Shown: positions 11,592-21,991 of the stretch, one piece after another
Layout of the letters: each line of letters opens with the position of its first letter
Position numbering within the stretch: the first letter of the stretch is position 1
DNA from: Calycina herbarum
Taxonomy: Eukaryota; Ascomycota; Leotiomycetes; Helotiales; Pezizellaceae
Direction: 5' to 3'
Assembly (NCBI GenBank): GCA_001414485.1
Contig: LLEY01000005.1
Coordinates: 496,001 to 560,000 of the forward strand
DNA length: 64,000 bases
Position numbers and translations under genes: made by a program
The notes under the pieces: generated by a model
What the model was told of the DNA's origin: nothing
Database searches by the model: none
The model's input: the letters and a program-made list of their open reading frames with translations, nothing else

Positions 11592-12045
11592 GTTAACCTT
11601 TCTAAAGCAGTTGCAGGACCCGAGATGAGGAAAACCACACCAGCCTTAACCAATTAGCCGAGACCTACCACAAATGCTTGAAGCTCTAGAGTTGAGTCAT
11701 CAGGAAATGTTATGTGGCTCGGAAAGCTGAAAGTCAATTCCGAGCTGATCCATAACGGATTCGGGATTCATGAGTCCATAAAATTTCGGTTTATCAGGTT
11801 GTTCTTTGTGTAACAATTTTGCTGATTGGCTCGGATTTCCCCTCGGAGATTGTGAAATATGTTTCCGAATTCCGACCAGCTCACTCAATTGGCTACTTAT
11901 TCAGATCCGAAGAGGGGGAAAAAGTCTTTTGTTGGCTCAATTAAAATAGGATCATAAGATTTTTGGTCCCTCTAATAAGCTTTCCTTTTAGTATCGAGGC
12001 TTTTTGCAAGCATTTTATCGAGTAATTGCTGACACTTAAAATACA
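11592..12045. other. Intergenic region
   Basis: 454 bp upstream of the tyrosinase-like gene and downstream of the oxidoreductase gene. A 62-codon minus-strand frame at 11700-11888 has no supporting feature. Nothing else seen. Confidence 0.55.
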
Positions 12046-13460
12046 TTACCTGCCAGTCAGATCAAGAATATCCTTCACCAACACCACGCCCTCGGTTCTC
12101 AGAGACCTATTTGCTGCAATACCTGTCAGGATACTTCTCGCTCCATCGATATGATCCGCCGCCCGGCCAAATCGATCCTCACCCACGTTCTCCCCAAAAA
12201 GATCATTCAACAAGACTGGATCTCCACCACCATGGCCTCCAAGCCCACCTTCGACCTCAATTTCCCTCGGCTTTTCGAATAATGGCCTCAAAGTAATCGT
12301 GCATTTTTCCAACGCACCTTCTGCTCCCTGCTCTCCGCCACTATTCACATAACTTGCCTCAACAACATCCAACTCCAGTCTCCCTTTTGTCCCATTTAAA
12401 ACAGCATGAAACCCCTCCCAGGGAGAATAAGCGATAAGACTATATGTCAAAATCGCACCATTTCCGTACTTGACCAAAACACCCATCGTATCTTCAATAC
12501 TAATTCCGTCCCCAAAAACACTTTGGTCTCGATAATAAGCATCCTCATGTTCTGCTTCGAGATACATCTTTCTCAGCTGTTCATGTTCTTCTAAATGCAG
12601 GGCAAAAGGATCCTTTTTCGCTACTTCGCTTCCTTGAGCTCGAGTGTAGAACTCTGTGACACCACGTTGCTCGGCGTTTTCTCGACCGTAGAACATGAGT
12701 CCACCTTGTGCCACGACTGATACGGGAAAAGATCGAAGCCAGAAATTGATGAGATCGAAATGATGAGTGGATTTATGGACAAGAAGCCCACCTGCATTTC
12801 TCTTGTCTCGATGCCAGCGGCGGAAGTAATCTGCTCCGTGACTTGTATTGAGAGCCCATTCGAAATGGATAGAATTTACTTTTCCGATTGCTCCTTCTCC
12901 TAAAATTCTTTATCAATATCCATTTTCATTCAACAAGAGATTTAGAAAGAGAGAATCAGGGAAGAACAAGCTGTCACATGACCTGCTTCCTCGGATGTCA
13001 TCTAAAAAAGTTGCTTACCAAGAAGTTCGAAGATTTTAGTATTATGCGGTGCATACCGATAGTTAAATGTGACCCTAACCTTCTTCCCCGTTCTTTCAAC
13101 CGCATCAATAATCGCCTTACACCTCGTCTCATCTATCGTCATGGGTTTCTCTGTGATAACATTGCAACCCAATTCCAAAGCTCGAATGATATAAATATCA
13201 TGTGTCCGATCCATGGTGGTAATAATCACTTCATCTGGTTTCGTTTCGGTGATCATCTTGTCGAAATCAACTGCTTTGTATGTTGGTATTGGTGCTGAGG
13301 GGTATTTGAGACTGGCGAGTTGGTCATTGGCGACATTCATACGGGTTTGATTCGTGTCGCAGAATCCTACTATGAGAGACGTGGAAATGAAGTCTTTTGC
13401 GAGGGCTGTGTAGAAGAATGAACTGCGGCCTCCTAGGCCGATCATCGCGTATCTCTTCAT
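12046..13460 (-). CDS. Gfo/Idh/MocA-family NAD(P)-dependent oxidoreductase
   Basis: Two exons (13460-13019 and 12899-12046), separated by a 119-nt intron (GTAAGC...TTTAG), encode 431 residues. Family members oxidise or reduce sugars, inositols and other polyols with NAD(P). Visible hallmarks are the N-terminal Rossmann loop YAMIGLGGRSSFF, the region after strand 4 (TTMDRTHDIYIIRALELG), and the diagnostic TEKPMTID at 103-110 with the active-site lysine of the EKP motif. The C-terminal half contains the mixed alpha/beta domain, including a long conserved segment on both sides of YFRRWHRDKRNAGG. The gene is transcribed in the same direction as the tyrosinase-like gene and head-to-head with the MFS transporter across about 1 kb. 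The substrate cannot be named. A sugar or inositol dehydrogenase, or a tailoring enzyme, are equally possible. Confidence 0.87.
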
Positions 13461-14449
13461 GGTATGGTTTGTTGAGGAGGGAAAGAAAGAGAGAATTTAA
13501 TTGAGGTATTGAAGCTGACGGAAAGGCGTTCAAGTTATTATCAAAAGCTTCAATGAGTATGGGAAATCGTGGAAATGAAGTATCGTTTGATGACGAACAC
13601 ATATATATGTCCGGAAAGGGAAACCCAACGTCGCAATGGGGGGTCTATATCTATCACATGATATACCCCACACTTCCAGCCAGTTGTCCCACACTCGGTA
13701 AAATCGCCTAATTACCCCCGCGTCCAACCTCATGTGTTTGGTTAAAGAGCAAATCCACTTTTCTTCTTGACTTTAGGCAGAATACATTTACCCATCAATA
13801 AGACGGTAAGTACTGCAATACATCGGCTGCCAATGCCCCGACGAGTCAGAAAAGAGAGTTTCTCTGCATCGAACGATGAAGTTTATTTGGTTGTTATGAA
13901 GTGGGGGAAGGGCTTTCCAAGGGATGCTCCTGACCAAACTCGGGGAACGTGGAGAAGATCCTAGTCAAAAGTACGTACCGATGTCAAAGATGGGGATTAT
14001 GGGGTCTTGTGTATCCACTTAGACCCTTTCCCCGGACCCCGTATTTCACTGTCTACGAGTACCACTGGGGTCTTGGAGAAAGTATTGAGAAAGTACTCTC
14101 CCCCCCCCCCTTAGGTAAATGTAAGCGCACGGCCGCTGTGCCATACTAGATGTCTGTGCACTCTACATTTACTTAAGGGGGAGAGTATTGAGAAGGATAA
14201 ATGAGGATCTTCAGAAGTCATGGCAGAAGATGAAGTACTCAGTGTTATTTGGGAGAATGACCCGGCCAAGTGGTACTGGGCTGTGTTTGGCTCTATGCAC
14301 AAGTATACAACCTTCCCTTTTACCGGGGGCCTCTTTTCCCCGCCCCTTATCTTTATATCAACCGGTTCTTCTGCTGTGAAACAAAAAGTTATCGAAGATC
14401 CGACAGGTTCAGTGTCTTCTTGGTCGAAGTTTTGTCGAAGTGATTCATA
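13461..14449. other. Divergent intergenic region, oxidoreductase / MFS transporter
   Basis: About 1 kb between divergent starts. It contains a TATATATG element near 13603 (about 150 bp upstream of the oxidoreductase ATG), an inverted repeat around a C12 run at 14092-14189, listed separately, and a TTTATATC element near 14350, about 100 bp upstream of the transporter ATG. No gene was seen. Confidence 0.5.
14092..14189. repeat. Imperfect inverted repeat with C-run/G-run arms
   Basis: The left arm at 14092-14123 (AGTACTCT, C run, CTTAGGTAAATGTA) is matched in reverse complement by the right arm at 14164-14189 (TACATTTACTTAAGGGGGAG...). The arms are about 26-32 nt with an unequal C/G run and surround a roughly 40-bp spacer that is itself GC-rich. 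The 11-mer AGTATTGAGAA occurs both before the left arm and at the end of the right arm. It could be a small MITE or a cruciform-forming promoter element. Confidence 0.6.
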
Positions 14450-16328
14450 ATGGCGGCCCCCAAGGAAATGGATTCGAAAGATGTGATCTCAGCTCATGTT
14501 GAGAATCCTCCTGTCGAGATGGAAGCAAGAGAAGACCCTATCGATATCCTAGCACACGACAACAATGTGTACTTCACAGTGGAGGAAGAGAAACGCGTGT
14601 TACGAAAAATCGATATGCGAGTCCTACCCTTGATGTTGGGAGCCTATTTTCTCCAGCAACTCGACAAATCCTCTCTTTCATATACCTCTGTTTTCAACAT
14701 TCAAAAAGACGCAGGTCTTCATGGCAGACAGTACTCATGGTTGGGATCTATCCTATACATTGCACAGCTGGTTATGCAACCCCTTGGTGCATATTTTCTC
14801 GTTAAGCTTCCTACCGGAAAGCTGATTTCAACTGCTATCTTCTTCTGGGGTGTAACTATGTGCGGCATGGCCGGGTGTAAGAATTTTAAGCAATTGCTGG
14901 CAACAAGATTTCTCTTGGGTAGTTTTGAGAGTTTGATTGGTAAGTTGCTTCTAAAATCCTCCTGCTCTCCTTTCAATACTAATACTTGCAGGTCCCTCCC
15001 TCGTTGCAGTGACACAAATGTGGTGGCGTCGATCGGAACAAACAAATCGAACCTCAGCATGGAACGCAATGAATGGAATTACCTTCGTGTTTGGAAGCTT
15101 AAGCACATATGGTCTTGGACATATCAAATCAGACACACTTCACTCTTACCAGGTGCGCTCTACCCTTCTCTTGGTTTCATATATTGAATTTCGTGTTCTA
15201 ATGGCTAATTTCAAATTAGATAATTTTCCTCTACTGCGGTGGTCTGACCCTCGTATTCTCCGTCTTCTCGTTTTTTTTCTTCCCTGATTCCCCAATGGAA
15301 GCCAAATTTTGGAGAGAAGACGAAAGGGATATCGCAATTGAGCGTCTGCGAGCCAATCAAATGGGTATCGTTTCACGAAAATGGAGATGGGACCACGTAC
15401 GGGAAGCCATTCTAGATCCTAAGACCTGGTGTTGGTTTTGTCTTGTCATGGCAATCTCGCAAGTCTTCTTCTCCATCCACTTCTCCTTCGGGTGCTAATC
15501 TTTTCAAATCAGTATCCCATCAGGTGGAATCGGAACTTTCGGTCCATTGATCGTCCAGTCCTTTGGATTCGATCAATTCAAAACGATTCTCTTCAACATT
15601 CCTTTCGGGCTTGTTAACATCATTGCCATCATCTGTGGGGGTTGGCTCGCAACTAGGATAAAGTCAAAGGGAGTCGTGATCTCCATACTTGCAATTCCAT
15701 GTATTGTCGGCGCAGCGATATTACTTGCGCTGCCTCGTGGGAAAGGCTCCAAGGGTCCGCTTTTGCTGGCTTATTATTTGACTTCTTTCTTGGCTGGTAT
15801 CACTCCACTGATTTATAGTTGGCATGTTCAGAATACAGCGGGTGATACTAAGCGAAAAGTTACAACTGGTAAGTTGAATGCACCCCAAAGGCCTTATTAC
15901 AAGCTAATAAACCAGGTATCGTCTTCATCGGAATGTGTGCCGGCAACATCATTGGACCTCTCCTTTACTCAGCAGAAGATAAGCCCTATTACCGCAAAGG
16001 ACTGATTTCCAACCTCGCCATGTTCTGCCTAGTAGAGGTCATGGTTGTGTCAGTTTCTCCTCTCTTTTTTCAAACCCAAACTTTCAACACATACTAACTA
16101 AACAACAGACTCATAATGCTCTACCTCAAATTTCTCAACGTCAAGCACTCACGTATGCGTGCAGCAGTCGGGAAATCCGCAGAAGTCATCGACGAGTCTA
16201 TGTTGCGAAAGACAGATTTACAAAATTTAGGGAAGGGCGTAAATGAACAAACTACCCCTAGAGACCAGGATAATGCGTTCGCGGATATGACAGATTTGAA
16301 AAATGAGGATTTTATTTATGTGTATTAA
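14450..16328 (+). CDS. MFS transporter, allantoate/nicotinate permease (ACS) type
   Basis: Six exons (14450-14939, 14992-15152, 15220-15458, 15513-15868, 15916-16048, 16109-16328) give 532 residues in one frame. Intron 3 starts with GC rather than GT (GCAAGT...AATCAG); the nearby GT at 15462 would shift the frame to an early stop. The product fits the anion:cation symporter group of the major facilitator superfamily (Dal5/Tna1-like): cytoplasmic start, KIDMRVLPLMLGAYFLQQLDKS into helix 1, the helix 2-3 loop GLHGRQYSWLGSILY, and IPSGGIGTFGPLIVQSFGF in the second half. About 12 membrane segments are expected. Such carriers import small organic anions, vitamins or purine breakdown products; the substrate here is unknown. 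It lies beside the oxidoreductase and the tyrosinase-like gene, which makes a shared pathway possible but unproven. Confidence 0.88.
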
Positions 16329-16761
16329 GTGGGGAATCAGGAATCGTTAGGGGCAAGGAGTTAAATAATTTTCGCTAAGCTTGAGAGATAATGGATTGAT
16401 ATTACTGCTAAGTATTTTTGACACACTTCTACAATACTCTTCATTGTCTGCCATGGTATTGGGGGAAATAAATGTTCTGCCCATCTACCGCAAGAGGCGT
16501 CATACTAAACGGTAACATTTGTATCACAATTTCCCTTACAAACCACTTAATACCTAGCTTTCGGCTAAATTACGGAGAGTTGCGCCAAATCATGGATGAG
16601 ATGGTAGCTTCTAACCCTGTTGCGCTCATTATGTTCACCCGATGAGAGATCGATAGCCAAGTATTTACAAGTATTACATTATTTTTCCTCCATCATGATT
16701 CATAACCCATGATATGTAAGTTCTACAAGATCTCACCTAACACCCCTCTTATCATATCCTT
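16329..16761. other. Intergenic region between convergent genes
   Basis: 433 bp holding the 3' ends of the MFS transporter and the LVIVD-type secreted protein gene. Nothing else recognised. Confidence 0.55.
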
Positions 16762-18859
16762 CTATGCTGTTGGAAGACAAGCACAAGCAGAAGATGCTTT
16801 CGAGATCACATTACCAGCACAAGCTTCCGTCGCATAAGAAGGCAATACCTTAACATCCGCGACATAAGTCTTGGTAAAGTTACCACAGAACTCTTGACTG
16901 GCTTCCAAACGTCCCTCGACACTGGTAGCTCTGAAAGCTCGGAGACAGTTATCAGCATTACAGGTCTTAGCAGGACAGGCTTCCCTCTTTGTCATCTTGA
17001 CGACGAAAGCACCACGTTCAATGGTGTTGACGAAGATGAATCCGGACTTGAAGTAAGCGTATGAGGCCCATGTTCCCGAGTACTGTACAATTCCACCACC
17101 CTCTGCGTCGTCATCTTCGGGGTAGATGTCGAAGAATGCAGTTTCACAGACACCGGCTCCCGTTGGATCAGATGGAATGGATGAAATATCGTAAATTCGG
17201 AGTCCGGCACCGTAAGAGGATTGGTAAGAGAGACCATCAATTACGTATTGGTTGTGGTCGATACCTTTGTTAGTGGCTTTGTAGATACCGGTTTGTTTTG
17301 GGGCTTCGAGAGAAGAGATATCCCACTAGATGCAACGTTAGTATTTTATGAATCGAAGTTTGGCAAATACAATGACTTACAATGTAAGTTACTGGATAAC
17401 CATCAGCGGCAGGTCCAGCTCCATCTTCCTCATCGACTTCGTCGTCGAGAAGGAGGTACGTTTGCCAGGTTTTGTCAAGAACCCAACCTTGGTGAGTGTA
17501 AGAAGCGCCTTCGTAAGATATACGGGAAATGACTTTGGATGCGTTCTTATAAGTAACATCATAACTATCAAGTGTGTTAGCATCTGAGCTTACTTATCTG
17601 AAAGGATTGAAACTTACATTGTCAAGGTATCTTCGTTGTAACCATAGCAGATATCTCGTCCCTCGTACTTGGCGTCGGGGCCGTGGTAGACGAGACATTG
17701 AGCATCGTGGACGTATGCATCCTGGGGATCACAGCCCAAGCTCTTTGGGTTCGTGGGGTCGGTAAGATCGAAAAAGATAAGACCTCCCTTGCATGCGGAG
17801 GTTCTTGGTCGAGCTCCAACCGAGACTCCGTAGCCTAACTCTTCGTTGATAACTACATTGTGAGTTGAACCAGACGGAAGATCTGCGAAATGGCCATCGA
17901 GATCAGAAGAATCTGCTGCTGTAACTTTGAAGTCAATTGGGTTTGCCGGGTCGACAGTGAGCAACTATTTAGTTTGTCAGTAAAGTACAATTTATCACAT
18001 TGCTAGGGGATAGACTTTACCTTTTTCATGTCAAAAATTTGGATACCGTGACCAGCAAGCTCAGAACCAATGAGCATGTAGTTCTTGTAACTGCGGATTT
18101 CATGCCAGATTGAATAGTATCCCTTTGGTGCGTATGATGCGCTTGTGGCATGTTAGACTCGGCATTTTATGGGGTTGAGCAATACATACAGAAATCCAAG
18201 TTTCACAATTTGTCCAGCTTTAGTGATTTCGAGCAAAGCAGTTCCCTCGTAAGCTCCGGTGGCAATGAATTCGCGACCGGATTCAGGATCAGTCCAACCC
18301 CATGCACTAGAGCCTTCACCGGTTGGCGCACCAAGGTCTGCGTGAGAAACGAAAGAGTAAAGATCCGTCTATAGAGTAATTCGTTAAAGTGGATTCATCA
18401 AGCCTTAAAAAGGTGTAATCCTTACGTTCTTGCACTTGAATTTGTGCAATGGGTCACCTGGGATGGCTTCGGCGAATCCATCGATACACTTTGTGTATCC
18501 GAGTTTGGGGAACTGGGACGAGTCCATCAATCCGGCTGCAGTCTCGGCTTCCCAATGGGCCTTTTTGGCCGCCATGATACCCTCATGTTTGATTCCAGAC
18601 TAGTATTGCCTATCAATAAATGTCTCGAGATACGGCAAAGGGAAATGCTGGGGTTTAGGAGTGATTCAAGAGAAAGAAAGTGGGAGAAAGGTGTCCCCAT
18701 TACCCACGTCGTACAGTTCTGAAGCGGTTAGCAGGTACACACTTTGATGGGTAGCACAAGAAGCTTACCAGCGCCACGGACTTCATCCTTAGCCATTTCC
18801 TTGGAAAAGACAGTGGATGCACCAAGTGCAATTGCACCGATTGCAGAAATTACACGCAT
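16762..18859 (-). CDS. Secreted LVIVD / choice-of-anchor B-type protein
   Basis: Eight exons on the minus strand: 18859-18769, 18718-18708 (only 11 nt), 18599-18426, 18368-18190, 18141-18021, 17964-17618, 17564-17381 and 17325-16762. Together they make 556 residues with no internal stop. Phase requires the 11-nt exon: exon 1 ends one base into a codon and exon 3 begins at a codon boundary. The N-terminus is a signal peptide (MRVISAIGAIALGASTVFS). The body repeats beta-propeller-like phrases typical of LVIVD/choice-of-anchor B proteins (HEIRSYKNYMLIGSELAGHG, GIQIFDMKK, STHNVVINEELGYGV, GGLIFFDLTDPTNP, GLSYQSSYGAGLRIYDIS) and several cysteines near the C-terminus. Family members are extracellular and of unknown biochemical role. 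A TATA-like element lies about 110 bp upstream. Confidence 0.87.
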
Positions 18860-20579
18860 GATGACTGGACGACGGATTGACGATCAGAAGTAGCGGCTTG
18901 AGGGACTTTGAGAAGATTTTATCCTTGACAAAAGCCTGCAGAACCAGATATTCGGGGACGATCCTCAAGTATATAAAGAAATGGCTCATCATCCTACCCG
19001 GGCGAGAGTTCTTTGCCGTACGAGGTCCTTCCCCAATTGCGGCATCCCCCCACCACTCCAGTGATATGGAATTCCTGTGTTGATTCGCTTGAAATCCCAG
19101 CAAGCATTGTGTAATAACGACTTTCTCTAAGAAGGGAAGGACATAAGATACTTGGCATGCACCGAAGGTGTAGAAGTTTGTGCTCAGCAGGGGGACGGCA
19201 GCCATAGTTCAGATTCGTCGTCTAGGGCCGAAAAGCCCGCAGGATGGGCTTGTAAGCGTTGGGATCTGGGGAGAAAAGATGAACAAAAGGTACTATTGGT
19301 CTTGGAAGAACTTGGTTGCAGTGGATAGGGAAGGAGACTGGCAGTGTACTGGGTTCATACTGACCGCCAAGCCGTGTATTCTCTTGGTTTCTGCTTGGCG
19401 CACTCAAGCTTATCATGGGGCTCTGTATGGCTCACCGTACGGGTGTTCCGTATGCGTACAACAGTACATCACGGCAACGAGAAAGAAGGAGGGATTTAGA
19501 AGCCGAGCCGGTCACCCGTAGTCTGCCAGCTGGCCGGGGAAGACCAGGAGACGGCATGGATGATGTAGAAGAGAATATGACAGACGATAATGTGTACAAG
19601 ACAAGAGCGATCAGGAAATCAAAAGCAAGATAAGGTTAAGAAAACGGGTGAGATAAAGACAAGATTGCGGCTCAGGGCGAAATTGCAAAGTCTTGGACAA
19701 ACGCTTGATAATTCAACCACGGATTTCGAGCTTGTAGGCGGCTAATTGCAAGCCAGACAACGACGAACCATTCGACAACTGTGAAGGACCTGATCGCGAG
19801 AAACGTGGAGAGAGAACAAAATTGATGCAAACATATTGTAGAAGTCTTCAATGAAAAAGGGGGATTTTCAGCACGTCAAATGATTGAATCGTGAATTAGA
19901 AATTGCTTGGCGTGTAAGTTTCGCGTACTGAGTTGAATAACTATACTTAGGTTATCCTTTAATTAATTTTATTTCTTCCAAGCTTCAGCCTCTCTGCTTC
20001 CTTTTGCATTCTCTGCGCACAGGTGTCGAAAGGTTGAAATGGCTACATATAATCGAAGGACGAATCTTCAATTCATTAGCAATGAATAGTTTTCGTCTTC
20101 TCTAATCTTCTTTTCTTGCATTGATGAATGATTCAGTGAACTTTTTATGATCACTTTGGATTCAACAAGCTAAATTGCGCCGTTTTAGGAGACCAAATTC
20201 TCCCCAGTGGTTAGAGTAACTAAATTTAGATATGAAATTACAAGAGAATTTCAAGATTTGAAATTGTGCTTCATATCTACTCTACTCAATCAATCAAATT
20301 ATTTTAGAACGTTTAGAGTATTACTCTTAACATACTATTTTAAGATGTATAATGAATGGCGGTACTCAGTTCCAAAGATATCATATTAATAGGTTTAACA
20401 TAATTACAGTAATTCAAAAGTAGTTGAAATTATTCATTCATCATTATCCTGAAGCACTGGGGCAATTAACACAGTGAAGCCTGTTAGGTGGATAATAAAA
20501 TTGAAGTGTGATTGGCCAATTACCCTTGTATAACAGTACCTACACGTACTTCCAACATTCCAACACAACATAAAAAAAA
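18860..20579. other. Intergenic region, 1.7 kb
   Basis: Upstream of the secreted-protein gene. The part from 20150 to 20430 is strongly AT-rich (RIP-like or neutral decay). Open frames at 18789-19205 and 19180-19521 overlap one another, carry no motif and seem fortuitous. Confidence 0.55.
18970..18977 (-). promoter_or_regulatory. Candidate TATA box for the secreted LVIVD-type gene
   Basis: The plus strand reads TATATAAA, giving TTTATATA on the minus strand, 111 bp upstream of the ATG at 18859. Spacing suits a fungal TATA element; function is inferred only. Confidence 0.35.
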
Positions 20580-21635
20580 ATGAGTTTCCTCGCCCTTCCC
20601 CTCGAGATCCGAGAGAAAATCTAAAAGCATGCCCTCCTCTCATCCCATCCAATGATGGTCCTGAAGGCAGACACCACCTTCCTAGATGTAACATTGAATG
20701 TCTCCACCTTTCCCAACAACCTCCAATACACCTCACGATTCTCCGTCTCAGAAGCTTTAGAATACGAAAAACACACTACACCCATTTTACACCTTGTCAC
20801 AAGCCTGTTTCGCATTCACAGCACCATCGCGAAAGAAGCCGCACAAATATTCTACTCTCAAAACACATTTGGTTTTTTCGACGGCTTTTACTGGACGGAT
20901 GTCCTCCACTGGCTTCGCATCATCGGACCCCGAAACCAAGCATCTCTCAGGAATCTATGCCTGAATCTAGAGAAAGAGCCATCAGGAATACCTCACACCT
21001 ATCCACACGACCAAGAAGACGTCAGCGACGATCTGGAAAGAAGAATCTACCGAGGCGAATGGGGTCTCAAGCTTGAAGATCTCTTTCTCAAAGCAACCCC
21101 TCATGTTTCATCACATGAACAAGAATTGGAAAAGCTAGAACAGTTATTCCAGATTCTCGGTCTAATGACGGATTTCCCAAAGGTTGTGGTTACTATTTCA
21201 CTTGGTTATAATCTGGGGCCAGGAGAAGTACGAGTTCGTGGTCGGAGAACTCGTAAAGAAAAACTACCCGTTGAGATGTATAAATACCATACCCTCCACA
21301 CATCGAGAGAGGGGAAACGTGAGGTTGAGATTGTCTGCATGGGGGTTGTTGCGACAGAAGAATTCCGGGACAGGTCAGAGTGGATCAAAGCTACTGGATG
21401 GGAGCTCGTCAAGATGGCAGAAAAGAGTGCTGGGTATTTCAGAAATTCATCTGTCACCCAGGTGGAAGAACTTCTCTCAAGGGGGGATACGGAGAAGCAT
21501 TTTATGATTGTTCCATCGAGTATGGGGATTGTAACGGGTTGGAAGTGGCAGACCCCGGAAGAGAAGAAGTGGTGGAAAGACGCTATGGCGGTGAATACTG
21601 GGTATGCTAATATATGTTCAGGGAGGAATACATGA
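20580..21635 (+). pseudogene. 2EXR/F-box-like gene with a premature stop at codon 15
   Basis: From ATG 20580 the frame reads MSFLALPLEIREKI, then TAA (20622-20624), then KHALLSSHPMM and on without a break to the stop at 21635 (352 codons in total). The interrupted phrase matches the LPLEIREKIYKHAL motif that opens many fungal 2EXR/F-box-like proteins, where the stop position is normally tyrosine; TAC to TAA is one transversion. The downstream part keeps the family style (FRIHSTIAKEAAQIFYSQNTFGF). An alternative start at 20652 would give 327 residues without the diagnostic N-terminal motif. Either this is a recent pseudogene, or a shortened protein is made from the inner ATG, or the base is a sequencing error. 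Confidence 0.7.
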
Positions 21636-21991
21636 ACATAGGTTCTAAAGTATGTGTAAAATTAGCTACAAGGAAAGTGGGTTTATTGGTATTTCATATT
21701 GTAATGTGGTAAACTATAATTTAATGGACATTGTTCAGATATATGCTAAGCGATTCCTTAAAAACTCCAGCTTACTCCTAAACTATGTGGAAGGGGTGAG
21801 CCAGAGTCAAAAAAGTTGTCTGCATAAGAGAAAGAAGCACAAAGTGAAAACTTCAAGGTCAATAAAGTAAAGAGAACCGCCGTGGTAACTAACTAATACC
21901 GCCCCAACTTTTCCCCTCAAAAATTACCGCAGGCATCCCTTTTAAAGAATCTCCGAAAACCACAGCCCTTCTCTCTCTCTCCACGCTCTCA
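21636..21991. other. Intergenic region
   Basis: 356 bp between the 3' ends of the 2EXR-like gene and CFT1. Pyrimidine-rich just before 21991. Nothing else seen. Confidence 0.55.
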
